64,000 nt of DNA from Endomychus coccineus (taxonomy: Eukaryota > Arthropoda > Insecta > Coleoptera > Endomychidae). Location: the NCBI GenBank assembly GCA_958510875.1, contig OY294069.1, forward strand, positions 164,609,111 through 164,673,110, read 5' to 3'. A program made the translations under genes and the position numbers. Numbering within the stretch: the first letter of the stretch is position 1; each line of letters begins with the position of its first letter. This document shows, one piece after another, positions 11,502-21,037 of this stretch. Below the pieces are notes generated by a model. That model saw nothing but the letters and a program-made list of their open reading frames with translations. It was not told the origin of the DNA and searched no databases.

Positions 11502-13170
11502 CATTCCACCATTCTCGAGATTGATTTTTCATATAGCTTTCACTATACCACAGAATGGTTTTGGACCAATTAGAGCCTGGAATCAGCCTCTTCGTTGCCT
11601 TTGCCAGTTGCGTGGCCTGGTACCCAAGCTAAAGATAGTCTATTTTGACTGCCCAGCTCTTGTAGAGTTTCTAAGCAGTTCCAGACAAGTTTGGAATTGA
11701 CCCGTAAGGAACTGAATGCCTTCATAGCTGCTTGGCTGTCAGAGTATATTGCGATGGTTTCCCCCTGAAACTTTTGTCTTGATATCTATTCGGCACAGTG
11801 ACGTATTGCAGAAGCTTCTGCCTGGAATATCGTCGAGTGTTTATCCAAACTCAATGAGACTCTTGTCTTTGCCTTGGTTATAAATATTCCTGCTCCTGCA
11901 CCTTCTTCGGTTTTGAGCTGTCTGTATAACAGGCCATTTCTGCATTTTTTGGAGGTTTTCTCTTCAATGCCTCTTTGCCTGTTGAGACTACTTTGAAATT
12001 TTTCTCAAAGCTATACTTCGGAAGCATCTCGTCTGATGGCATTCTCATTACGGGATCGGCTTACAACTCATCATATAACTTGTTATACATCTTACCGTGT
12101 AGTTTGCTTATGTGCGCCTGCCCTCTGGCGAGTCTACTAGTGACTGACCTGGCTTCGCCTTGTATGCTATTATGAAGTGGCGGTATGTTCAGCAAGACTT
12201 CCAAAAAAGCTGTTGGGGTTGTTCTCATAGCTCCTGTGGTAGCCAGAAAAGCTTGCCATTGAATGCTCCTTAGCCTTGGGATCGCCTCAGCCTGCTGAGT
12301 CTTTGGCCACCATACCACCGAGCCATATACTGGTGTATAGCCAGTATATGTATGTGATCAGATTTGGTTGTAGCCCAGTTTTCCCCACACATTCTTCTAC
12401 ATATGTTGATGGCTATCGTGCTATTTGTATTCTTTTCTATAGTTTGTTTCCATGTTAGCTTGTGATCAAAGATAACTCCCAAGTATTTTGCCTCTTGTGC
12501 AATTGGAATTTCTTTTTAACTCATTCAGAACTGGTTGCTTTAGTCCTTCCAGTACTTTGCTTCTAGTAAATCCAACTATAGTGGTTTTGATTGGGCTTAC
12601 GGCAAGTTACTTCTCTTGGCATCACTTGTTTATTATGTTTAGAGCCGTTTGTGTGAGTTCCGATACTGTTCCTGCGAATTTCCTTATTGCGATACTCGCA
12701 AGGCCATTGGCATATCGTGAGCAGTAAATGGCTTCGGATGCTAGCCTTATCTGAAGTTTATCCACCAGAATAGCCCACTGAAGAGGTAATAACACTTCTT
12801 CTTGCGGGCACCCCTTACCAGCTATAGCTGCGACAGTGGCTTCGCCGATTGATGATATGATTACCTTTTTCTCAAGACTGACGTTTATCTACTGACACAG
12901 GATTGATGTAGCCCCTTTCTCTTTAGAGCCTTGGTAATTGACTTCGTTGATGCATTGTTGAAGGCACCTTCGATGTCGACAAACGTTCTCTTTATCCTCA
13001 AGGTATTTTGTTAGTAGCCTGTTGATATCATCCAGTGCCAAATCTGTTGATTTACCTGGCTGGTACTAGTATTGGCTTCCGTTGAAGGGGTTGGTTGATA
13101 AAACTTCTTCTCTTATGAATCTGTCCATCAGTCTATGTTGAAGAATTGCCGAAATCGTATTATTTGGAAG
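11502..13170 (-). pseudogene. R1/LOA-like non-LTR retrotransposon: reverse transcriptase and RNase H (5' part)
   Basis: Read from 13170 downwards: the block ending TDLALDDINRLL, FVDIEGAFNNASTKSITKAL at about 12988-12930 (catalytic block A), GCPQEEVLLPLQW near 12815-12780 (family form GCPQGGVLSPLLW), then YANGLASIAI where YADD should be (both catalytic aspartates lost). Next are GVIFDHKLTWKQTIEKN (12480-12430), RMCGENW, VVWWPKTQQ, TTGAMRTTPT (12230) and IPPLHNSIQGEA. RNase H follows: YSDSQAAMKAF (11750-11715) and LAWVPGHATGKGNE (11640-11590). The domain order reverse transcriptase, RNase H, zinc knuckle fits R1/LOA. Several frame shifts are present. The hAT transposon splits the RNase H tail from the knuckle at 9600-9872. 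Confidence 0.9.
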
Positions 13171-13999
13171 TGATTGAAGAATTAGAAAAACGTTGGACGA
13201 GTGTATCGGACCACGAGATGATTATGTTGAGAAATAAATTAGGTTTTGACCAAATAAATCATTTCCTGTTTCATTTTTCAGACTTTAGATCTTGCCCTTG
13301 GAGCTACATGAGTTAGAAAGCGTTAATTCTGAGAGACTTACTTGGTGGAAATAGTTGTTGTACAGTGCATGAACAGTTCGTCCTCAAACTTTTCTTATCG
13401 AAGAACATGTCCATTAAGAGTCGTAGGCAAGAAACGGCTTGACCATTTAGATAAGCCGCATTGCAACCGTAAAGTTGTTATTGCAGTTTCCTTTAACTCA
13501 TTTAAATTTTATTACTCTAATGCTATTACACGTAAGATATTAATTCGCTACACTTTCGTACGTCTTAACATCCTGAAGCTTTTCAATAGCTTCCTATATA
13601 GTTCCATTCTCCGATAACATACCATTCATAAATTCTCCAACAGACTATTCGTTCAGAAATTAATATCAACTGTTGAAACGTCACGTTAAGACCAACAGCA
13701 GCGAAGCAAACTTAAGATATTGGATATTGAATTGTATATAATACTAGCTGAATATACCCGGCGTTGCCAGTACATATATATTACTTAGACATGTAAAAAT
13801 AATCGAATAGTATCTTAGGCTATTCTATTCAATTAACGAATTTCAATCTGTTTCATGCATAATTGGTCAAATGCTTTAATAATATTTTCTTATAAAACTC
13901 TCTCATACTCTACCGGTTTGATGCTTCTCCAGTTTTAATCATCATATTTGAATACACAAATTGGCTGCAGACTCATTTCATCAATCATAGTCATGAATA
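13171..13999. other. No gene seen; one dispersed-repeat motif
   Basis: The 91-codon frame at 13342-13617 has no recognised motif. At 13743-13773 the sequence tactagctgaatatacccgg occurs. It resembles the 'tactagctg…ccggc' start of a repeat widespread in insect genomes; a related motif in the other orientation lies at 53685-53725. Confidence 0.4.
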
Positions 14000-14160
14000 A
14001 AATAAGATTTTTTTGAAGTTTCGACAGTTAATTTCTATGTTTATCAAGAATTGTTATTATATATGAATTCTCGGGAAATAGGTAATACACATGCTTATTA
14101 TTTTCGTCTTTACGTATGTTTAGGTCTCACTACCTCCATCAGAAGACGTATCAATGTCTA
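14000..14160 (-). mobile_element. PLE-type terminal segment (family 3), minus orientation
   Basis: The segment 14055-14150 is the reverse complement of 29595-29700 with moderate divergence: both contain a cgtctt…aagacg unit, then a stretch reading gaataatagcat…, then ctatttcccgagaattcatatata. Two copies of one terminal repeat in opposite orientation 15.5 kb apart, one next to a PLE coding fragment, suggest it is a PLE terminal repeat. It contains the hammerhead-like fold at 14105-14148. Confidence 0.6.
14105..14148 (-). ncRNA. Hammerhead-ribozyme-like fold, family 3 (copy 1)
   Basis: On the minus strand, helix I arms CGTCTT and AAGACG pair over six bases and enclose CTGATGG, a stem of GGT…GACC type around loop agtga, then taAAC, and the palindrome acgta before the site. 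Hammerhead order is helix I, CUGANGA, helix II, GAAA, helix III, NUH, helix I. Here the core has lost the final A of CUGAUGA and the G of GAAA, so this copy is probably inactive. The partner at 29599-29642 has different lesions. Confidence 0.55.
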
Positions 14161-14182
14161 AAACGGGAGTTCTTGGAGCTGA

Positions 14183-14433
14183 TTGTGTCAGCACAAAGTG
14201 TCCTTATTGCATCAATTTCAATTGAAAATAAGCACGTCCCCGAAACGAGCAGAAGCACGAGTAGAGAAATTGTCACACATTAATGTTTTAATTATATGAA
14301 TATGTATAAAGAATCCAATGCATAGCAATTTTCTCATGACATTCGAAGTCATTTTAAACAATGTTTGAGTACGACTGGAACCAAAATATATGAGTATCCG
14401 CTTTCGAACCAGATGTCAAAGATTTATGAAGTA
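14183..14433. repeat. Dispersed repeat X, copy 1 (partner at 28413-28676)
   Basis: The two segments align over about 250 bp, with strong matches at tgtccttattgcatcaattt / cgtccttatcgcaccaattt and tttcgaaccagatgt. On the minus strand both copies keep an open hydrophobic stretch (LLVLLLVSGTCLFSIEIDAIRTL here, LFVFLFVSATWAFLIEIGAIRTL there). On the minus strand copy 2 follows a PLE GIY-YIG region and copy 1 precedes a PLE-type terminal fold, so X may be the 3' part of one PLE family. A secreted or membrane peptide is an alternative that I cannot support further. Confidence 0.6.
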
Positions 14434-15300
14434 ATCGAAGATTACCTATAATAAATATGATTGGTTCGTGTCCTTTTTATATTTATAAAGGTCAGTACAT
14501 TCATTTCCATTCAATCATTTATCGATGTAACGCTATTATTCACAGATCTTTTTATTTTTATCGGGAAATCTGTGATTATTTCAATTTGAATGCTTTATTA
14601 CGACTCGTTCCATACATAATCTATTTTTAACAAATATATTTTTCTACATAATTCGTAATTAATAATTATTACAATAGAACAAACTCACCCATGGCTGACT
14701 TCAAGGTCAAAATTTCTACAATACCATGCAACAAATTATTACGTTAATCTTTTTGTTGATAATTTTATTACATATTTGTTATAATTAATGACACATATAT
14801 TATTAATACGCATTGTACTTAATTAAAATTATTACGTAAATTTCATTTGTGATGTTTTTGCACAAGCTGAGTCATACTTATTTAAATGTTGTATTTAATT
14901 GCAACAAGTGCAACGTTATCAGAGAATATATGACTCATGAGATTTTTTAAAGTTATTTTCAGATGAATTGAACAGATATATGATTATTATATTCACATAC
15001 ACTATATTTACATATAAAAATTATTTCATTCATGCATATATTTCACAAGATGGTGAATCACACATGGAAACTCGAAAGCAAAGCATACATTTTCACTCAA
15101 ATGTACCAACAGAGGAAATCATGATTTCCTTTTCGAATAAGAATCTTATGAATCATTATTATTATTATTTAGTCTCACAAATGCCTAGTTTTGTTTTCCA
15201 AACGTTATAATGATACTGAGGGATCAGATATAGATACAAAAAATATATATGTAAAATGAATAAATGTTCCAGACAAATAATTTAATTCTTAAATAAATTA
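14434..15300. other. AT-rich spacer, no gene seen
   Basis: This stretch is strongly AT-rich, with tattattattattt-type microsatellite at 15155-15168. The frame 14968-15210 has no recognisable motif. Confidence 0.5.
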
Positions 15301-15311
15301 TGTTATTAATG

Positions 15312-15471
15312 AAAAATCTTGGCTTCCGGATGGATTCCGCGTCACAATAGCTCGACTTGAACTGTTCAAGCCTCAAGTCTGCACTGAAGATGAAACCTGT
15401 AATGGTTCGCGAAACGTCGGCATCAAGTCGAGCTATTGTGACGCGGAATCCATCCGGAAGCCAAGATTTTT
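15312..15471. repeat. 49-bp perfect inverted repeat around a PLE terminal fold
   Basis: Bases 15312-15360 and 15423-15471 are exact reverse complements over 49 bp, separated by 62 bp. The arms contain the sequence ggcttccggatggattccgc, which also occurs in the single-armed PLE terminal repeats near 16950 and 54530. Those copies have only one arm, so the second arm arose by an inverted duplication centred on the hammerhead-like loop. The region 15472-15505 continues the ordinary terminal repeat (tcaagattagctatccgcgg). Confidence 0.97.
15380..15422 (+). ncRNA. Hammerhead-ribozyme-like fold, family 1 (copy 1)
   Basis: Plus strand: helix I arm TGCA, core CTGAAGA (15384-15390), a stem AACC/GGTT around tgtaat, core GAAA (15411-15414), CGTC with GTC as the cleavage triplet, then helix I arm GGCA. 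One mismatch (A opposite G) lies next to the core. Helix III consists only of AC…GU, so a single molecule could hardly close it, but ACGU is self-complementary and two molecules could. Compact hammerheads of this form are established in Penelope-like elements; activity here is untested. Confidence 0.7.
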
Positions 15472-15577
15472 CAAGATTAGCTATCCGCGGAAGTCTACTA
15501 TCCAAGATATGTTATTGATATTAATCATTTCTAATTGTTTTTAGTTTATTCCGAAAAGTAGTTTACATAATAGCAAT

Positions 15578-15830
15578 AAAATCGTATTCAGGAAGCCACA
15601 ATTATCTGACAACGACTATAAACTCGACATTTTGGTCAAATTCGTATATTTAATAATAAATATAGTTTATTTATAACAAATTAGCACAGTTTTGGGTATA
15701 CATTCGATGATATTGAAGATAAAATCGAATTCAGAATACCAAAACTATCCGAAAACGACCCTAAGGTCGGGTTTTGGTCGAATTCATTCATTTTGTCAAC
15801 AAATATATTGTTTATAACAAAAAATAGTCT
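15578..15830. repeat. Diverged tandem duplication, about 110-bp units 141 bp apart
   Basis: 15578-15687 and 15719-15828 share the order ataaaatcg(t/a)attcag, atctgacaacgac/atccgaaaacgac, ttttggtc(a)aatt, and tttataacaaa. The copies are roughly two-thirds identical by eye. Confidence 0.7.
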
Positions 15831-16899
15831 TTATCCGATGAGAAACAGTCAAATTTTGCTTTTTTTTAGAAATTTGTATATAAAATCAAAAATTAAGTTG
15901 TTTATTTATTGTTTATAAGCAATATAAACAATTTGCGCAACTATTTTGTAGTCAAATTTTTCTGATGACATTCTGAAGAGAATTTTGTCTTTGTCCCATC
16001 AAAATCTATCCATTTCCCAAGGAATTACGGGTATGTCACATTTTTATACTCATTTGACTGCATTATTGTAATAAAATTGAATTTAGCGCATTCCTTTATT
16101 TGCTAGGTACATTAAATTTGATAACTTTATTGCGTTGTTTAAAAGGTTAAAGAAAATAAACATTTTGTAATTGGATCATATTAATTGATCCTGTTTTGAA
16201 TAGAAGCATTTTCTCGATGATACAGTTATAACATTTACTCTCCGAACCGCTTTTCTACAAAACTGGTAATCAGATTTTTTAGATTTATATTGTTATCGGT
16301 ATATTAACGGTACACAATTGGTGAAGAAGAAATTACAAAGTGAAGTAATAATGAGAAAGTATATAACCTACGCAGTTCAACAAACATTTTAATCGCACCA
16401 ATGATTAAGAACAGAAAAATGCTTAGTAATGGCAAGTAGATTGCTCCGCTGTACTTATTTTTACGAATTTTTGCCTTGTTCTATATATGTACATAAGTAC
16501 CCAATAGATAATGGATGGTAATAAAGAGGGTACATTATAGAAGCCTATTTTGCACGGTTATAGAGGAATGCAGATTCAATGGTCACATAAACCAGTATTT
16601 ATAGAGCGGCACCGCTGAGAGGAGATACCGTAACTCATTTTATACTTCCATTTAAAAACTAAAGTATTTTTAGTACATTCCTAGGGAATTGCATTACACT
16701 AGATGGTAATTCATTTAAGAAATGTATCCAATATATTATACATCAACGTTTATCGTAGATCATCATCTGGCGTAATCCAGAAAGAATCTGTTTAATTGTC
16801 TGAACATGGTAATCTACTTGGTGTATTGATTCAGTTCACAAAAGCTATCAGGTTGTGGATATTTACATCTAGAAGTTCTCATCCTACTTGATAATGAAA
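15831..16899. other. No gene seen
   Basis: AT-rich sequence without a supported frame, palindrome or repeat. It precedes the terminal repeat of the PLE at 16.9-18.1 kb. Confidence 0.45.
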
Positions 16900-16902
16900 A
16901 TA

Positions 16903-17045
16903 ATCTTGGATAGTAGACTTCTGCGGATAGCTAATGTTGAAAATGCTCGGCTTCCTGATGGATTCCGCGTCACAATAGCACGACTTGATGCCGACGTTTC
17001 GCCAATCATTACAGGTGGCATCTTCAGAGCAGGCGTGTGGCTTGA
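16903..17045 (-). mobile_element. PLE terminal repeat (family 1), 3' of PLE-A
   Basis: The stretch from cttggatagtagacttctgc to gtgtggcttgaac matches 15312-15505 and 54530-54700. On the minus strand it lies just downstream of the GIY-YIG end of PLE-A, the expected position for a PLE terminal repeat. It holds the best preserved family-1 fold (16989-17031). Confidence 0.85.
16989..17031 (-). ncRNA. Hammerhead-ribozyme-like fold, family 1 (copy 2, best preserved)
   Basis: Minus strand: helix I TGCT/GGCA (three Watson-Crick pairs and a U-G), intact core CTGAAGA (17027-17021), helix II GCCA/TGGC around an 11-13-nt loop, intact core GAAA (17000-16997), then CGTC with GTC at 16995-16993. All core positions I can check are present. 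A single U lies between CUGAAGA and helix II, as in the other copies. It sits in the 3' terminal repeat of PLE-A on the sense strand, where hammerheads are known in PLEs. Confidence 0.75.
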
Positions 17046-17079
17046 ACAGAAACTGATTCTACTGGCTCACGTGGTGATC

Positions 17080-18100
17080 ATTGTGGAATTATCTTGGATG
17101 GGTTTCCAAATAAAGGGAAATAAAGTTATATCTTGAGTCACGGCTTGGAGTATTTGGATATTTTACAGTTTCTATCGTTTCAAACATTTGTCGCTGATAG
17201 AAGTTTGGGGCTCGGACTAGGATCTTAGTATTTTCGAAAAAGATTTGATGATTGGAGTCAAACTTATGTTGCGCAAGTACAGATCTACTGGCGTCTCGAA
17301 GCCTTGTACAGTGCTCATGTTCTTTCACACGGCTAGCTAAGAAGGAGATATTTGATAGGTTTCTTGAACTGAGATAGTTTAGGAAGTGTGGAAAAACGAG
17401 TTGAAATATTATACTTCTCAAGGATTTTGGAAATTCGATGTGTTATATTTTCAATATATGGAAGATAGGCAGTGGGTAAAGGAAGTGGGGGTTTGTAGAT
17501 AGGTTGATTTGAAATCTTAGGTGCATTGTATCTTTTATGAGTTTTTGAATGTTATAATGGGAGGAATTATTATTTGACAATAAGACAGATGAAAGGTGTT
17601 ATATTTATGATCTTAAGGATTGGAGTTGGGATAGGTTAACAGGTCTGTGGACCAAGGAATTTATGACAGATTGCTTTTGGGCATGATGATAAAGGGAAAG
17701 GCCATTGAGGTATCTATCGGGATGAGTGGGTTTTCGATATACAGAATGTCCCAAAGTACCGTCAGTCTGTCAACTAACTAATACATCTAGAAACGGGAGT
17801 GAACCTTTCGATTCAACTTCCATGGTGAAACGGATACGGGAATATAATGAATTTGAATGATTGAGCAAGGGAACAAGATTTTCGCGACCATGTTGCCAAA
17901 GAACACAAGTGTCGTCGACATTTCTGGACCAACATTTCGGCCTGAGGACAGATCAGTTAATAGCATCTTGCTCAAAAGTTTCCATGAAAATATTAAATAT
18001 GACCAGAGAAAGTTTTGAGCCCATGATAGTTTCCGAGGATTGCTCGTAAAGCTTGTCATCGTAAATAAAATATGAGAAAGATAGACAAAAATCAATTAAC
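17080..18100 (-). pseudogene. PLE-A: Penelope-like reverse transcriptase C-half and GIY-YIG endonuclease
   Basis: Minus-strand blocks in order: TIMGSKLSLVIFNIFMETFE near 18035-17975 (family form MGSPLSPVxANIFMExFE), a catalytic WSRNVDDTCVLWQHG near 17925-17885 (YVDDT), FTMEVESKGSLPFLDV near 17825-17780, HSVYRKPTHPDRYLN near 17740-17695, HHAQKQSVINSLVHR, then after stops the GIY-YIG tail RVKEHEHCTRLRDASRSVLAQHK-like region with HxI-F-x-TKIL, ETIE and NTPSRD at 17340-17130. PLEs encode reverse transcriptase joined to GIY-YIG. The N-terminal half is missing, several stops are present, and Y of YVDD is N. Its terminal repeat follows at 16903-17045. Confidence 0.9.
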
Positions 18101-18264
18101 GGAAGTAGTTAACTCAATGATCCAAAGAGCATTTTCGATACCATTGTTAATAGAACACCTTACTATTGAGTTGAATAGCCATCAATAATGGTTTTCCGGT
18201 TGATCAAATAATTAAACTAATAACAACAATTAACTTTCTATAAAATTTATCCGCGTATAAAACA

Positions 18265-18765
18265 CATAGATGTAACCACTAAATTCATCTCTTTGACATA
18301 TTTTGGTACAGTAAGCGAACATATTGCTAACATTTTATCACGCCATAATTTTAAAATGAGTTTCAAACCTCAAAATAAACTTTGCCATCTTATATACAAC
18401 GCCAAAGAGCAAATCAATAAATATAGAAAACCTGGAGTTTATAAGATGATTTGCCCAGATTGTGAGGACTTTTATATAGGTAGAACTTGTCGTAATTTCA
18501 AATTAAGATAAGAAGAACATTTTCGCTCGTTTAGACTCAACAAAACTGACTCAACCTTTGCTAATCATTCTTTACAAACTGGTCATAATTTCCCTAATTT
18601 AGATAACCTAAGCATTTTACATAACCAAACCAGAGGTTTCAAATTGAATACATTAGAATCAATAGAGATTTATAAAGGTGTCAAAAACTCTAATAAAAAT
18701 ATCCTCAATGATCAGTTAGACCTATATCAAAGTGATCTTTTCATGTGTCTTTCAAACCGCTCTTA
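18265..18765 (+). pseudogene. PLE-B: GIY-YIG endonuclease domain, nearly intact 3' end
   Basis: From 18290 the plus strand reads YFGTVSEHIANILSRHNFKM, PGVYKMICPDCEDFYIGRT and CRNFKLR, then one stop, EEHFRSFRLNKTDSTFANHSLQTGHNF, LNTLESIEIYKG, LNDQLDLYQSD and a natural-looking stop at 18765. GVYKMxCPDC…FYIGRT is the GIY-YIG nuclease core with its preceding CxxC; ExH and the glutamate of LESIE complete the motif set. GIY-YIG makes the nick used for PLE priming. Only one in-frame stop breaks the domain, so this is a comparatively young copy. It belongs to a different family from PLE-A. Reverse transcriptase is absent upstream. Confidence 0.9.
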
Positions 18766-18943
18766 AAATAATTCTTAGAATATTAAACTATAATCACACT
18801 AATTCACAAATTGTTCCCTTGTTTACTATGTAATATGTACTGTACTGTCTTTCAAACCGCTCTTTAAATAATTCTTAGAATATTAAATTATAATCACACT
18901 AATTCACAAATTGTTGCTATGTTTACTATGTAATACTGTACTT
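18747..18943. repeat. About 98-bp tandem duplication in the PLE-B 3' UTR
   Basis: The segment gtctttcaaaccgctcttaa… through tgtactgtact at 18747-18846 recurs at 18846-18943 with a handful of differences. The first copy overlaps the end of the reading frame. Partial tandem copies of 3' sequence are common in PLEs. Confidence 0.93.
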
Positions 18944-19062
18944 TCCTAGGATCTACCTGTTTTTGGAATTTCTGTTGATCCCTTAATCTCAACCCTACTT
19001 TACTCTACTCTATTTATACTTGAACTGTTTCATTGATCTCTTCATAATTTTCTAATTGTTTG

Positions 19063-19095
19063 GTAATGGCACTTCGGTGTTGAAACTATAGTTAC
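19063..19095 (+). ncRNA. Hammerhead-like fold, family 2 (degraded copy) in the PLE-B tail
   Basis: The plus strand has GTAA…TTAC as short outer arms, a GGCAC/GTGTT stem on a ttcg loop, GAAAC, and the palindrome ctatag. The first core box (CUGANGA) is shortened to tg, so this copy cannot be a working ribozyme. The order matches the better preserved copy at 45299-45342. A TATA-like run and aacaaagt follow in both copies. Confidence 0.5.
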
Positions 19096-19136
19096 GTTTT
19101 CACGTTATTATTAATAAAAGTGGTATAAAAACAAAG

Positions 19137-19700
19137 TAGTTATTCTTTCATATAATTGAAAGGATAAATTACCATAAAGTAACGGCTTCCACCATCGATT
19201 TTTTAACGGAAGTAAGTTCATTGATATGTTTTTGGCAAGTAACAGTTGAGAAATTATGGAAAGGGTCTCTGGAATAGGTACATAAGTAAAGATTGATTCG
19301 ACGTCAAAGCTGACGAGCAAATCGCTTATGTCAACTTTTAGGGTTTGGAGTTTTTCAACGATATGAAAGGAATCACCTACAGGAGGTCTGAGAATAGATG
19401 AGAGAGCTCATAAGTAGAGGATTCGATAGTGCTGAGAATTGTCTCATCTGAATCAGGAAGGGAAAAGTGATGGTGATTTGTGAAACTGATCGTTCTACAT
19501 AGTGGTGGGATCTTTTGGTAGGAATATATAGGATTAAGTTCGGAGATGTTGCAGGATTTTGTCATCATAATCCGAACGATTCATAACAACAGCTTTTAAA
19601 ATAGCTGAATCAGGATTTTATTAGAGGGAGGAATTAAGAACTTGGATTAAAGGTTTAGGGCAATTTGATTCAGGAATGTTGTAATTTTCATTTTTTCGAA
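19137..19700 (-). pseudogene. PLE-C: Penelope-like reverse transcriptase N-half, inverted against PLE-B
   Basis: Minus-strand reading from 19570: KSCNISELNPIYSYQKIPP, then SPTYELSHLF-like sequence (here STYELSHLFSDLL near 19400-19380), GDSFHIVEKLQTLKVDISD, and LVSFDVESIFTYVPIPETL at 19318-19265, the PLE catalytic block A (family form VSFDVxSLFTNVPIxETL), then IISQLLLAKNI. The remaining palm (YVDD) and GIY-YIG are missing. The break lies at 19136, where the 3' tail of PLE-B begins on the other strand, so the two fragments are joined tail to body in inverted orientation. Confidence 0.87.
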
Positions 19701-20236
19701 ACGAATTTCCTCTGCTGCGGGATGGGAAACTCTATGTTGGGATCAAAGTACATGTTTTTGCGATGCCGTGAGTATTGCGTCTATTGTAGTATAATTATTA
19801 TATATCTGCTCAGAAAACGAAGTTGAATAAAAGTATTTCATTTCCCACCCTCTCAATAACGGTCTCCTCTCTATAGCGAGGTTTTATTTACTATAATGTC
19901 ATTGATACGGGTGTACGGCATCCCTTTCGGGCGTATACGGGTCTAGTAATTCTGGTACTATACACATACTGCGCCGCAGCGTGTAGAAGAGTTAGTCACA
20001 GATTTAGACGTCCGTCAGTATGTAGTAATGATGGGGATCAGAGAGGATTGATTGATCGTTTCGTATTCGCTACTTAGTATGCAACTGTACACGTTATTAG
20101 CGGCTATCTCTTGGCATCGACTCCTGGTGGTCCTATCCTTCTGTAATAGCCTTATAGTTACACAAGTCTACGAGATCTAGAATTAATTGCGTAAATGTTT
20201 TGTGGAAGATAATGTTCGATAGTTTTTCTCATTGTT
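19701..20236. other. No gene seen
   Basis: This spacer contains a GC-richer patch around 19895-19985 (gggtgtacggcatccctttcgggcg…) but no recognisable frame. Confidence 0.45.
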
Positions 20237-20656
20237 TGTTATGCCCGGCATTGCTCCAGTACGCACCAACCGTAATGATAATATACGAAAGGCGTAATAT
20301 TCCTTAGTTAATTTGAGCTGGGCAATGAGGGTAATTTCTCCACTAGGTTATCAAATATCTAGGAATGCAGTTCAATAAAATTATATCGGATATCGATCCT
20401 GTGATATTATAAATTGATTATTGAGTTTTCATTTTCATTTGATTATTCTCGTAATGCTTTCAATTCTCACGTGATCTTCCAATGAACTGCTCAACAACAA
20501 TATTCGATTTCTAGTTTCCGTTGGTCCTGTGAGGTAGATATAAAGGCGTCATCGCTGGTGAAAGATCAAATTTAAAACTCTTGTGATTTACACTGAGTTT
20601 GTATTGTTGTCAATCAAACATCAGCAGTCTTATTCAATCTACGACAGTTGCGTTAC
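20237..20656 (+). mobile_element. Possible solo LTR, about 420 bp
   Basis: The stretch starts TGTTATGCCCGGCATTGCTCC and ends GTTACA, so it has TG…CA ends as in Gypsy-type LTRs. It contains a TATA-like box (atataaagg near 20538) and downstream promoter-like sequence ending in ttacactgagtttg. No 4-5-bp target duplication is visible and no internal region adjoins, so this is tentative. Confidence 0.35.
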
Positions 20657-20715
20657 AGTCCGAAAAGCATATCCAGACTTCCTTACCAGGTACAGTATGT
20701 CCAGGAAGATTACCT

Positions 20716-20980
20716 CTTGATATCGGGTGGGCAAATTTCGATGCTTTTATAGGGTAACTCATAGGAGATACAAAAAATGGAAGTCACATGTGTTCATAAG
20801 TCGAAAAATCGAACTTTTGTTTCGTAACTTGAAAACAAAAGATTATACCAAATTTTGTTTCTGCCAGTGAACTTGACTCAAAAAAAGAGATCGAAAATAT
20901 GATATCCATTTTTTTGTATCTCCTATAGTTACCGAGTTATCCTATACAAATATCAAAATTTGCCCTTCCTATACACTGTT
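20716..20980. repeat. MITE-like inverted repeat, about 265 bp
   Basis: The left arm near 20725-20785 (gtgggcaaatttcgatg … aggagatacaaaaaatgga) pairs with the right arm near 20905-20968 (tccatttttttgtatctcct … caaaatttgccc). The arms are about 50-60 bp and imperfect, with an AT-rich centre. It has the shape of a non-autonomous DNA transposon. No target duplication was identified. Confidence 0.72.
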
Positions 20981-21037
20981 CAAAATTGTAGAAGGAACAA
21001 AACTATTATTCCAAAATTGAATGTTCTCCAATAATTC

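Noticed and set aside
15224..15505. 93-codon minus frame across the 49-bp palindrome
   Set aside because: It is the PLE terminal repeat translated; the same reading recurs in other copies with no sign of coding constraint.
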